This document shows, one piece after another, positions 1 through 5,061 of a DNA stretch of 5,397 bases (within the stretch, counting starts at the first letter, position 1; every line of letters starts with the position of its first letter). The translations under genes and the position numbers were made by a program. Source of the DNA: an archaeon (lineage in GTDB: Archaea > Aenigmatarchaeota > Aenigmatarchaeia > GW2011-AR5 > GCA-2688965); assembly GCA_002688965.1 (NCBI GenBank), contig NZEE01000040.1:1-5397 (forward strand), given 5' to 3'. The notes below the pieces were generated by a model. That model did not search any database, was not told the DNA's origin, and saw only the letters and a list, made by a program, of their open reading frames with translations.

Positions 1-8
1 CCCTATTT

Positions 9-27
9 ACTCGAAGGCCAATCGAGT
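9..27 (-). other. tmRNA hairpin, possible first stem of PK3
   Basis: ACTCGA (22-27 read on minus) and TCGAGT (9-14) form a perfect 6-bp stem with a 7-base loop TTGGCCT. No T-run follows it, so it is not a terminator. Its place after PK2 suggests the first stem of PK3, with the GGCC loop free to pair with bases outside the window. That partner strand cannot be seen. Confidence 0.5.
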
Positions 28-30
28 TTT

Positions 31-62
31 GCTGGTCTTTGTTAACAAGGCTTCCAGCAGCC
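31..62 (-). other. tmRNA probable pseudoknot PK2
   Basis: Downstream of the tag stop, GGCT (59-62) can pair with AGCC (49-52), while GCTGG in the intervening loop (54-58) pairs with CCAGC (31-35), giving a second H-type pseudoknot. The GCTGG/CCAGC stem is 5 bp and convincing. The 4-bp stem leaves no bases in loop 1 unless its last pair opens, so the fold is less certain than PK1. Its position after the tag fits PK2 of standard tmRNA. Confidence 0.6.
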
Positions 63-67
63 CCGGA

Positions 68-109
68 TTATGCAGCTAAGGCGTAATCAGAAAAAGTGTC
101 AGTGTTGGC
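68..109 (-). other. tmRNA tag reading frame, ANTDTFSDYALAA + TAA
   Basis: The frame starts at the GCC resume codon (107-109) and reads 13 codons, ANTDTFSDYALAA, then TAA at 68-70. With the alanine carried by the tmRNA itself the added tag would be AANTDTFSDYALAA. The C-terminal YALAA matches the E. coli tag AANDENYALAA, whose last residues are read by ClpX (LAA) and ClpA. The middle is longer by three residues, and the N-terminal AAND segment that SspB reads in E. coli is changed to AANT. The resume codon was chosen because it is GCN in the correct place, between PK1 and the final helix, and in frame with a tag ending in ALAA. Confidence 0.92.
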
Positions 110-120
110 ACTTATTAATT

Positions 121-152
121 CCAGCGTTTTTACAGAGCCACGCTGCCCTCTG
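121..152 (-). other. tmRNA pseudoknot PK1
   Basis: An H-type pseudoknot can be drawn on the minus strand. Stem 1 pairs CAGAG (148-152) with CTCTG (133-137). Stem 2 pairs CAGCG (141-145) with CGCTG (122-126). The linker between the stems is T followed by AAAAA. This is the architecture and position of PK1 in bacterial tmRNAs, just upstream of the resume codon; the E. coli equivalent also has a UAAAAA-type linker. Both stems are 5 bp and fully Watson-Crick. Confidence 0.88.
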
Positions 153-202
153 CCTTGCACAAATAACTTCTAATACACAGTCGAAACCTTTACGTCCCCG
201 CA

Positions 203-400
203 TTAATTATCGACTTTCCTAAGTTTGTCTTCATTAATAGTTATCTTTACCAAAGCACCCACTTCATTTTTGAGCACCCTTAAGCCCTTTCGAGCCCTAA
301 CTCCAGCAGATGAATTTCCACTAGCATTTTTATGTAAATCCAAATCCAGACTATCTACAAGTACCTTAATTTCATTCCATTTTTCCAATATATCAGACAT
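203..400 (-). CDS. Histone H1/Hc1-like small protein
   Basis: A 65-residue basic-leaning, mostly helical protein. Residues 28-44 (G-N-S-S-A-G-V-R-A-R-K-G-L-R-x-L-K) resemble, from memory, the core of Hc1-like histone H1 proteins of Bacteroidetes and Chlamydiae, which have a GNxAAGxRxRKxxxxLK pattern after an N-terminal helix. Those proteins are small DNA-binding or nucleoid proteins. This one lacks the long Lys/Ala-rich tail of chlamydial Hc1, so DNA compaction is only a family-based guess. The ATG at 398-400 is preceded by AGGGAG (409-414) with an 8-base spacer; the site overlaps the TAG stop of the upstream 77-residue gene. The stop codon lies 3 bases before the tmRNA 5' end, so the two are almost certainly co-transcribed. 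The family call is from motif recognition without an alignment; it could equally be an unrelated small phage protein with a similar helix. Confidence 0.65.
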   Translation of the reverse strand: MSDILEKWNEIKVLVDSLDLDLHKNASGNSSAGVRARKGLRVLKNEVGALVKITINEDKLRKVDN

Positions 401-408
401 TCATTTTT

Positions 409-414
409 CTCCCT
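409..414 (-). promoter_or_regulatory. Shine-Dalgarno of the Hc1-like gene
   Basis: AGGGAG, 8 bases before the ATG at 398-400. It shares bases with the TAG stop codon (413-415) of the preceding gene, so ribosomes finishing that gene sit on the initiation site of the next one, which favours coupled translation. Confidence 0.7.
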
Positions 415-646
415 ATTTTAAAACAATATCAGAGTTTTTTTCCTCATTTAAATAAGGTAAATGTTCTCTAATTATCGCTGATGTGTTTATCATTGCCTCA
501 TGTTCTTCTAACTCCAGGGAAAGAAGATACATGACTCTCAATATTTGTTCCTGGTTAACTCCATATTTTAAAATCTCACTTACAATTTCTCTACAAACTT
601 TAACATCATTTGCATGTTTTTCAGTTGACGTTTTTCCAATAAGCAT
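413..646 (-). CDS. Hypothetical 77-residue helical protein
   Basis: I do not recognise this protein. It is predicted to be largely alpha-helical (residues 10-65) with many Glu, Lys and Leu residues, a single Cys (C18), no signal peptide and no membrane segment, so it is probably cytosolic. The ATG at 644-646 shares one base with the TAA stop (646-648) of the Cys-rich gene upstream (TAATG arrangement). A good AGGTGA Shine-Dalgarno lies 6 bases ahead of it. That overlap implies translational coupling with the Cys-rich protein. The next gene starts 12 bases after the stop. The clear ribosome site, the overlap and the consistent strand make it a real gene; its role is unknown. Confidence 0.75.
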   Translation of the reverse strand: MLIGKTSTEKHANDVKVCREIVSEILKYGVNQEQILRVMYLLSLELEEHEAMINTSAIIREHLPYLNEEKNSDIVLK

Positions 647-1122
647 TATTTTTCACCTGGATCAATTGATGTTTTAAATGAAAATAGTTCAATTTTAAAT
701 TTTTTCTTGGATTCAAACACTAACATCTTTCCCGTCGTTTCATCGTCAAGTGAATCTTTAGCTAGTATCACGTGATCTTTCCACATGTTATTATCTAAAA
801 TAAATTTTGCTTTTTCATAAGTTGCTAAATCTACATTGTAAGATTCCAAAACTCCTACCACGTCGTCAGGTAACATTAGTTTTAATTCATCTTTAGTTAA
901 TAGCGAATTAAATTCATCACGCCCTGCCAGGATTTCTGATTTACAGATATCATATACCCTATGCACGACATCACAATTATTACATTGAGCAAATTTTGAA
1001 ATGACAGTGTCGCTATTATCGATAATAGAAAAAACAATAAATTTATGATATAGTATTTTTTTAGAATTTCGATATTGTGGAAGCGTACAATGACATTCTA
1101 TTAGGTGCTTTATTCCTTTCAT
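646..1122 (-). CDS. Cys-rich protein with possible zinc-binding site, unknown function
   Basis: A 158-residue protein when started at the ATG at 1120-1122; a TTG one codon earlier (1123-1125) is possible but less likely. Cysteines and histidines cluster in the N-terminal third: C10-H11-C12 (in IECHCTLPQYR), C47-N-N-C50, H54 and C60. A CxC plus CxxC arrangement of this kind suggests a structural zinc site. The segment HKFIVFSIID...KFAQCNNC reads as beta strands leading to a knuckle. The C-terminal half is helical then beta-rich, without obvious catalytic motifs. The IECHC..LPQY segment gives me an impression of a small hypothetical family in phages of aquatic bacteria, but I cannot name it. 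There is no strong Shine-Dalgarno; the gene starts 12 bases after the upstream stop, so it may depend on coupling. Its own stop overlaps the start of the 77-residue gene. Confidence 0.75.
   Translation of the reverse strand: MKGIKHLIECHCTLPQYRNSKKILYHKFIVFSIIDNSDTVISKFAQCNNCDVVHRVYDICKSEILAGRDEFNSLLTKDELKLMLPDDVVGVLESYNVDLATYEKAKFILDNNMWKDHVILAKDSLDDETTGKMLVFESKKKFKIELFSFKTSIDPGEK
653..658 (-). promoter_or_regulatory. Shine-Dalgarno of the 77-residue gene
   Basis: AGGTGA, 6 bases before the ATG at 644-646, located inside the last codons of the upstream Cys-rich gene. It supports this start and a coupled stop-start (TAATG). Confidence 0.7.
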
Positions 1123-1134
1123 CAATTTATAACA

Positions 1135-1347
1135 TTATTTCTTAAGAACTGACAATATGTTGTGTGTTCCTCTATCAACTATTTTCTCTATAGAATTATC
1201 AATGCACGTTTTTACGAGAACTAATTGTTGTTGTGTTAGAGGAAAATCATTTTCTCGAGTACACTCGAGTAATTCTTCAAAAACACCAGCCTGCAATACG
1301 CCCTTTAATTCATAAACCCTTCGACCTAATTGAGATTCTATGCTCAT
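1135..1347 (-). CDS. Hypothetical 70-residue protein
   Basis: Not recognised. It is a small soluble protein, probably made of three or four helices (about 3-18, 20-30, 37-56 and 58-68), with two Cys residues (C29, C48) and a basic C-terminus (LKK). There is no signal peptide or membrane segment. The ATG at 1345-1347 has a perfect AGGAGG Shine-Dalgarno 7 bases upstream, one of the strongest in the window, so it is probably well translated. It follows the longest intergenic gap here (51 bases after the chaperonin-like gene), which could hold an extra promoter, although I see no convincing consensus. Confidence 0.72.
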   Translation of the reverse strand: MSIESQLGRRVYELKGVLQAGVFEELLECTRENDFPLTQQQLVLVKTCIDNSIEKIVDRGTHNILSVLKK

Positions 1348-1354
1348 AAAAAAT

Positions 1355-1360
1355 CCTCCT
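1355..1360 (-). promoter_or_regulatory. Strong Shine-Dalgarno of the 70-residue gene
   Basis: AGGAGG with a 7-base A/T spacer to the ATG at 1345-1347. It confirms the start and predicts good translation of this very small gene. Confidence 0.8.
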
Positions 1361-1398
1361 AATAAAAAATATAGGCTATGCTTTATTAGTAAATATTT

Positions 1399-2802
1399 TT
1401 ATGCACTATGGTCTGACAATACAACCGTTTTACAATTTCGCATTGATTCTGCTAATGATACGCCTTTTAAGATTCCATGATGTAAACTCTTAATTCCGAT
1501 TTTATTAAATCCCAATATTTCAAGACGCTTAATTATCCCCAATATCACTTGACCATCATTAGGTTTAAATTTTAAAGATCTTGATATATCATTTAATGCT
1601 AAAATTCCGAACATCGCAATATCTTTATAAGACCTAACTGCCATCTCTAATCTATCGATTATAATCCCTTTTCTCTCCTTAAGAGAGTCGCCAATCTTAA
1701 TATAAACACATTGTGATGATAGCATTTTTATTCTATCTATTAATAATTTAGATTTTTCATCATGTCCTGAAAGTGCTGCTAACATTCGTTTGTGGAGTTC
1801 GTTTACATGAAGAGAAACAATGTTTTTGGTTGTGTCTTGTTTAATAATCATCCTATTTTCATCAACAATAATTTTTTGAACCTCAACCAGGTCATCAAAC
1901 TGTAGAGTAGAAATTAATTCACCTTTAAGCGATGATATTACATCGCAACCACAAATAACTGCCAAATCTTTTAATTGATTTATTCCAGCTAAATCATAAG
2001 GAACGATAACAGGAACAACATCTAATGTTTGTCGACAAAAATTAGTTGATAAAGTTGATATTACATCATTTTCAAATCCTCTTGCAAAAATGATGCATGG
2101 CTGTTTATCTTCATGAAGTTTTTCTAATGTTGCATGTATTTCTGACACCTTTTCGATAATCCCATCAATCAATATTATTTTTACATCATTTTTTACCCAT
2201 TTTTTTATTTGAGTCATCAATAAAAAATTATCAGGAATAAAGTGTTTGTACGCATAACCGGTGATTAATTCAATTGAAGTTTCTCGTGAATATGTTTTGT
2301 CAATAAAAAGTTGTCCCTCTCCTCCGCATAACTGTAGGGCATTTTTAATCAAATCGATAGTAAAATTATCTTTAAACAAAACGTGTATGCATGCTAGATA
2401 ATCTGAATACGTTGCAGGAGAAGACTCTTTTGAGACATCCTTCAGGTGCTGTATTAAAGAATTGTTTTGGTGAGAACTTAATTCATGTTTATCATAGTTT
2501 CTTAATAATTCCACCAATGTTATTAAACAAATTATTCCACTAGCCCCACTTTCTAATTCACAATTAACCATTGTTGAAAGAAGCATTGATTTCCATATCT
2601 TTTCCATAGGGTTTTGGAATTCCAAATTATGAATAATTCTATTAATGTCTGATATGGTAAGGGGAGAATAGCTTTCCCCAAATGATTGTGCAATTTTTTG
2701 GTCTCTAATTGCATCTAGGCAGTGTTCAATTGTTCGGAGAAATCTACGTTTTGAAGTTAGTACAGATTGGTCAAAACACGGTAAACTATATGACGTTTCC
2801 AT
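1399..2802 (-). CDS. Divergent GroEL/Cpn60-like chaperonin lacking the ATPase aspartates
   Basis: A 467-residue relative of group I chaperonins (GroEL is about 548). Equatorial domain N-terminal part: residues 49-100, with TISD near GroEL TITKDG, and N80-CELESGASG aligned without gaps to NDAAGDGTTT. Apical domain: about 190-290, with IIDGIIEKVSEIHATLEKL like LLADKKISNIREMLPVLE, then PCIIFA, and LKDLAVICGCDVIS like LQDIATLTGGTVIS. Intermediate and C-terminal equatorial part: IDRIKMLSSQCVYIKIG (355-371) and DRLE (383-386), spaced exactly as in GroEL (IKVG, 11 residues, DRVE in many bacteria), then GILAL where GroEL has GVVAG. GroEL catalytic Asp87 corresponds to Ser85 and Asp398 to Met387, and the GGGxxL glycines are gone. 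The GGM tail is absent. It probably keeps the fold but not normal ATP hydrolysis. Phage-encoded GroEL-like proteins are known, for example in Pseudomonas phage EL. The ATG at 2800-2802 lies 13 bases after the membrane-protein stop and has only a weak ribosome site. Homology is by eye. Confidence 0.8.
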   Translation of the reverse strand: METSYSLPCFDQSVLTSKRRFLRTIEHCLDAIRDQKIAQSFGESYSPLTISDINRIIHNLEFQNPMEKIWKSMLLSTMVNCELESGASGIICLITLVELLRNYDKHELSSHQNNSLIQHLKDVSKESSPATYSDYLACIHVLFKDNFTIDLIKNALQLCGGEGQLFIDKTYSRETSIELITGYAYKHFIPDNFLLMTQIKKWVKNDVKIILIDGIIEKVSEIHATLEKLHEDKQPCIIFARGFENDVISTLSTNFCRQTLDVVPVIVPYDLAGINQLKDLAVICGCDVISSLKGELISTLQFDDLVEVQKIIVDENRMIIKQDTTKNIVSLHVNELHKRMLAALSGHDEKSKLLIDRIKMLSSQCVYIKIGDSLKERKGIIIDRLEMAVRSYKDIAMFGILALNDISRSLKFKPNDGQVILGIIKRLEILGFNKIGIKSLHHGILKGVSLAESMRNCKTVVLSDHSA

Positions 2803-2815
2803 AAAATTTCATTTA

Positions 2816-3064
2816 TTAATGCTTGGCATTATCCGATAACGACATATACGATGCTGCTTTTAAAATGGAGTCTTTCACATTGCCTATCTGAGTTTCTTTT
2901 TCTTTCTTTTTTTCTTCTGATTTATGCATATCCATAACCAAACGTCCAAACGCAAGAAGAACTGATAGCCCTAAAAAGATATGCCCCATTATGGTATTGT
3001 TTCCTACATAAAGACACGTCGATGATATCATGGAAATTTCCGGTAATCCTAGTGTAAAATTCAT
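2816..3064 (-). CDS. Small single-pass membrane protein
   Basis: An 82-residue protein when started at the ATG at 3062-3064. It has a short N-terminal part (1-25), one hydrophobic segment (about 26-45, GHIFLGLSVLLAFGRLVM, with an Arg near its end), then a strongly charged stretch (HKSEEKKKEKE, 47-57) and an amphipathic helix. The positive-inside rule puts the C-terminus in the cytoplasm. It is not a recognised holin, spanin or other named family; a single membrane segment with a charged tail would fit a small holin-like or membrane-anchor protein, but nothing supports lysis genes nearby. It lies 44 bases after PrkA and 13 bases before the chaperonin-like gene, so it may tether one of these products to the membrane; that is speculation. 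A GTG at 3068-3070 would add two residues but overlaps the Shine-Dalgarno itself, so ATG is preferred. Confidence 0.75.
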   Translation of the reverse strand: MNFTLGLPEISMISSTCLYVGNNTIMGHIFLGLSVLLAFGRLVMDMHKSEEKKKEKETQIGNVKDSILKAASYMSLSDNAKH

Positions 3065-3069
3065 ATACA

Positions 3070-3075
3070 CCTCCT
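3070..3075 (-). promoter_or_regulatory. Shine-Dalgarno that fixes the start of the membrane protein
   Basis: AGGAGG lies 5 bases before the ATG at 3062-3064. The upstream in-frame GTG (3068-3070) shares a base with this motif, so it cannot use it. The site therefore decides the start in favour of the ATG. Confidence 0.82.
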
Positions 3076-3108
3076 GTACAAAAATATAAATTAGATTGTG
3101 CTGAAAGT

Positions 3109-5037
3109 TTAACTATCGCGCCAAAGATTATTACTGGCAAACGTTAAGATTTCTTCTGCCGAGTATTCGTTATAACCATATTCATCCATCATTGTCCGGA
3201 CCATATCACTATATTTTTTCTGCTGGTCATCATCTCTAGTTTTACTTTTAGTAACAATTCGTGCCATGTCCTTGACTGAGTTTATGAGATAACCTTCAAT
3301 TGCTTCCTTAAGTGGTTCATAGCTAGCATAATCAACCTTGTCACCCCTTCTCATTTTAGCAAACATGTATGCCGTAACATCACTTCGAAATCCATCTTTT
3401 GATGATCCCACGATACCAATTTGTTCTTCAATCGCTTTCATGAAATTTTCATCGGGTGTCATTTCTTCCTTTGTCACCCGATCTTTCAATTTTTGCCTGG
3501 TTGTAAATGCCTCAGCGTTATCCAGATAATTATCAAATAATGATTGTGCCTGTTCTTCATATGCGGTCACAAATGCTTTTGCAATTTCAGTTTCTAAGAT
3601 TTTAAGATACTCTTCACGAACTACTTTTTGAATTAATTCAAGACAGTTTTTTCGAAATTCTTCATCAACGACTTGTTCTTTTACCTGTTTTGTTAATGAG
3701 TCCATAATTGATATGGGAGTGATCATATCCTTATCACTATCTGTTAATGCACAATCGATTGCTTTCATAATGAATCTAGTTGATATTCCGGACATTCCCT
3801 CTCTTCTAGTTTCATCTTTTAGATCTTTGATATCAATTTTCTTAACACGCCCTTTTTCAATTACCTCCTCACCGTTGTATATTTTCATCTTGGTAAGAAG
3901 ATCACATTTTTGAGATGGTTTCAAGCGCGATAAAACAGAAAACATTGACGTAATCTTAAGAGTATGAGGGGCTATATGTGCTTTAAAATCCGAACGCCTC
4001 AGTTGTTTTTCATAAATCATAATTTCACGATCTAATTCCAAAACATAGGGCACGTTAATTTTGACAATTCTATCAAGAATAGCTTCGTTAGTATGTTCGG
4101 ATCTAAACCTATTCCATTCCGCTTCATTACAATGGGCAATAATGACACCATCAAAATAAATCATATCATTTTTTCCTGGACTCGGAACTCTCTTTTCCTG
4201 AGTGGCAGTAATCACAGTATGCAGGAATTCAATTTCATTTTTAAAAATTTCTACAAACTCTACTATACCACGATTCCCAACATTAAAAGCCCCGTTTAAT
4301 GAAAGCACCCTAGGGTCGTCTTCGGAATATTTGTCCAATTTTGAAATATCTTCCGAACCAATCAATACAGAAACATCTTGGCTATTTGCATCCATTGGAG
4401 GAACTGATGCGATTCCTCGTCGACCTCTTTGCGAAAATGTTGATTCTACCACGGGATATTTTTCATATTCTCCATTAAGCTCATGCAATAATCGATATCT
4501 AGCAACTGGACTTAAATCTCCCTCAATTTTTACATTGAGCATTTTTTCAAATTTTTCTCTAATTCCTCGAGGCAAAAGATGTAAAGGTTCTCCGCGTTGC
4601 AAATCACCTTCTAAATGATAATATTTCTCCCCTTCCAGAGCCGCTTTTATATGTTCTGTAAGTGCAGATTTTCCTGCGCCAACAGGGCCCATAAAAAGTA
4701 AAACCTGTCTACTCTCTTCCCCTCGCATTGTTGCAGATTTTAGAAATCTCATGAGATTGGCAATTACTCTTTCCATTCCAAAAAATTCTTTCTGAAAATA
4801 TTCGTAAATTTTTATATTGTCTCCATCGAATAATTTATGATGACGAGGATCTGAAGAACTCATCATTTCTATTCCATGAGATGATATAACGTTATAGAGT
4901 CTTTTGTGAGCTAATTGCACAACATCTGGCTTTTTAGATATAACATCCAGATAATTTAAAAAAGTTCCTTCAAATTTTTCATTTTTATTTGTGTTTCTTT
5001 GTTTTTCTATTATTTTTAAGAAATCATGTTTTGCCAT
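3109..5037 (-). CDS. prkA: PrkA family AAA+ serine protein kinase/protease
   Basis: A full-length PrkA (642 residues; E. coli YeaG has about 644). The N-terminal half is the PrkA AAA+ domain: the start MAKHDFLKIIEKQR, then Walker A GPVGAGKS (117-124, Lys123), the Walker B-like segment FDGVIIAHCNEAEW (295-308) with a sensor-type Asn304, and LDRIVKINVPY (321-331) with an arginine-finger candidate Arg323. EGMSGISTRF (413-422) matches the conserved EGMxGxSxRF block before the C-terminal kinase-like domain (about 425-642). The family was named for serine kinase activity; Bacillus PrkA has also been reported to act as an ATP-dependent protease. In bacteria it works with YeaH/YhbH and SpoVR in starvation or sporulation responses. 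Every main motif is intact, so the protein is probably active. The ATG at 5035-5037 has GAGGG-type Shine-Dalgarno (5042-5047) and lies 24 bases after the SpoVR stop. Its phage role, if this is a phage, is unknown. Confidence 0.95.
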   Translation of the reverse strand: MAKHDFLKIIEKQRNTNKNEKFEGTFLNYLDVISKKPDVVQLAHKRLYNVISSHGIEMMSSSDPRHHKLFDGDNIKIYEYFQKEFFGMERVIANLMRFLKSATMRGEESRQVLLFMGPVGAGKSALTEHIKAALEGEKYYHLEGDLQRGEPLHLLPRGIREKFEKMLNVKIEGDLSPVARYRLLHELNGEYEKYPVVESTFSQRGRRGIASVPPMDANSQDVSVLIGSEDISKLDKYSEDDPRVLSLNGAFNVGNRGIVEFVEIFKNEIEFLHTVITATQEKRVPSPGKNDMIYFDGVIIAHCNEAEWNRFRSEHTNEAILDRIVKINVPYVLELDREIMIYEKQLRRSDFKAHIAPHTLKITSMFSVLSRLKPSQKCDLLTKMKIYNGEEVIEKGRVKKIDIKDLKDETRREGMSGISTRFIMKAIDCALTDSDKDMITPISIMDSLTKQVKEQVVDEEFRKNCLELIQKVVREEYLKILETEIAKAFVTAYEEQAQSLFDNYLDNAEAFTTRQKLKDRVTKEEMTPDENFMKAIEEQIGIVGSSKDGFRSDVTAYMFAKMRRGDKVDYASYEPLKEAIEGYLINSVKDMARIVTKSKTRDDDQQKKYSDMVRTMMDEYGYNEYSAEEILTFASNNLWRDS

Positions 5038-5041
5038 GTTA

Positions 5042-5047
5042 CCCTCT
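5042..5047 (-). promoter_or_regulatory. Shine-Dalgarno of prkA
   Basis: AGAGGG, 4 bases before the ATG at 5035-5037, in the 24-base gap between the SpoVR stop and prkA. It supports this start, which also gives the normal PrkA N-terminus. Confidence 0.65.
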
Positions 5048-5061
5048 ATATCTAATTATAA

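Larger units (their letters stand above)
1..199 (-). ncRNA. ssrA: tmRNA (ssrA), 5' portion; 3' end beyond the window
   Basis: Transfer-messenger RNA rescues stalled ribosomes: it is charged with alanine, enters the A site with SmpB, and its short reading frame adds a degradation tag. Read on the minus strand, the RNA starts with GGGGACG (5' half of the acceptor stem), followed by AAAGG and TTTCGAC, matching the conserved GGATTCGAC block of tmRNA 5' ends. Next come a PK1-type pseudoknot (121-152), a resume codon and 13-codon tag (68-109), a helix around the tag's end (66-70 with 84-88), and signs of further pseudoknots (31-62, 9-27). The 3' acceptor strand, T-arm and CCA end must lie to the left of base 1. 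The 5' end is placed at 199, only 3 bases after the stop codon of the Hc1-like gene, so the RNA is probably cut from an mRNA by RNase P. GC content is visibly higher here than in the flanking genes, as expected for a structured RNA. The sequence is not the standard enterobacterial or Vibrio ssrA. I am confident of the class, less so of the exact 5' base. Confidence 0.93.

Noticed and set aside
9..27. Perfect 6-bp hairpin as a rho-independent terminator
   Set aside because: No T-run follows on either strand in the required place, and it lies inside the tmRNA, where a pseudoknot stem is expected.
84..88. Inverted repeat of 84-88 with 66-70 as an operator
   Set aside because: GATTA/TAATC encloses the end of the tag frame and is better explained as the tmRNA helix around the tag stop codon.
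1123..1125. TTG start for the Cys-rich protein
   Set aside because: An ATG follows immediately at 1120-1122 and is the likelier start; the difference is one residue.
1120..1133. TATAAATT on the minus strand, close to the T4 late promoter TATAAATA
   Set aside because: It has one mismatch, sits only a few bases before the start codon where it would give an almost leaderless transcript, and such strings are expected by chance in AT-rich DNA.
1348..1398. Promoter in the longest intergenic gap (TTTACT ... TATATT)
   Set aside because: The spacing between the two boxes is about 14 bases, too short for a sigma-70 promoter, and both boxes are weak matches.
3068..3070. GTG start for the small membrane protein
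   Set aside because: It overlaps the Shine-Dalgarno itself; the ATG at 3062-3064 has the right 5-base spacing.
2922..3140. Minus-strand frame of 72 codons overlapping prkA's end and the membrane protein
   Set aside because: It overlaps two better-supported genes in another frame, and the AGGAGG site at 3070-3075 serves the membrane protein instead.
4202..4618. 138-codon open frame on the plus strand
   Set aside because: It lies wholly antisense to the well-conserved PrkA AAA+ domain, has no ribosome site that I can see, and its product resembles nothing; it is a shadow of the prkA reading frame.
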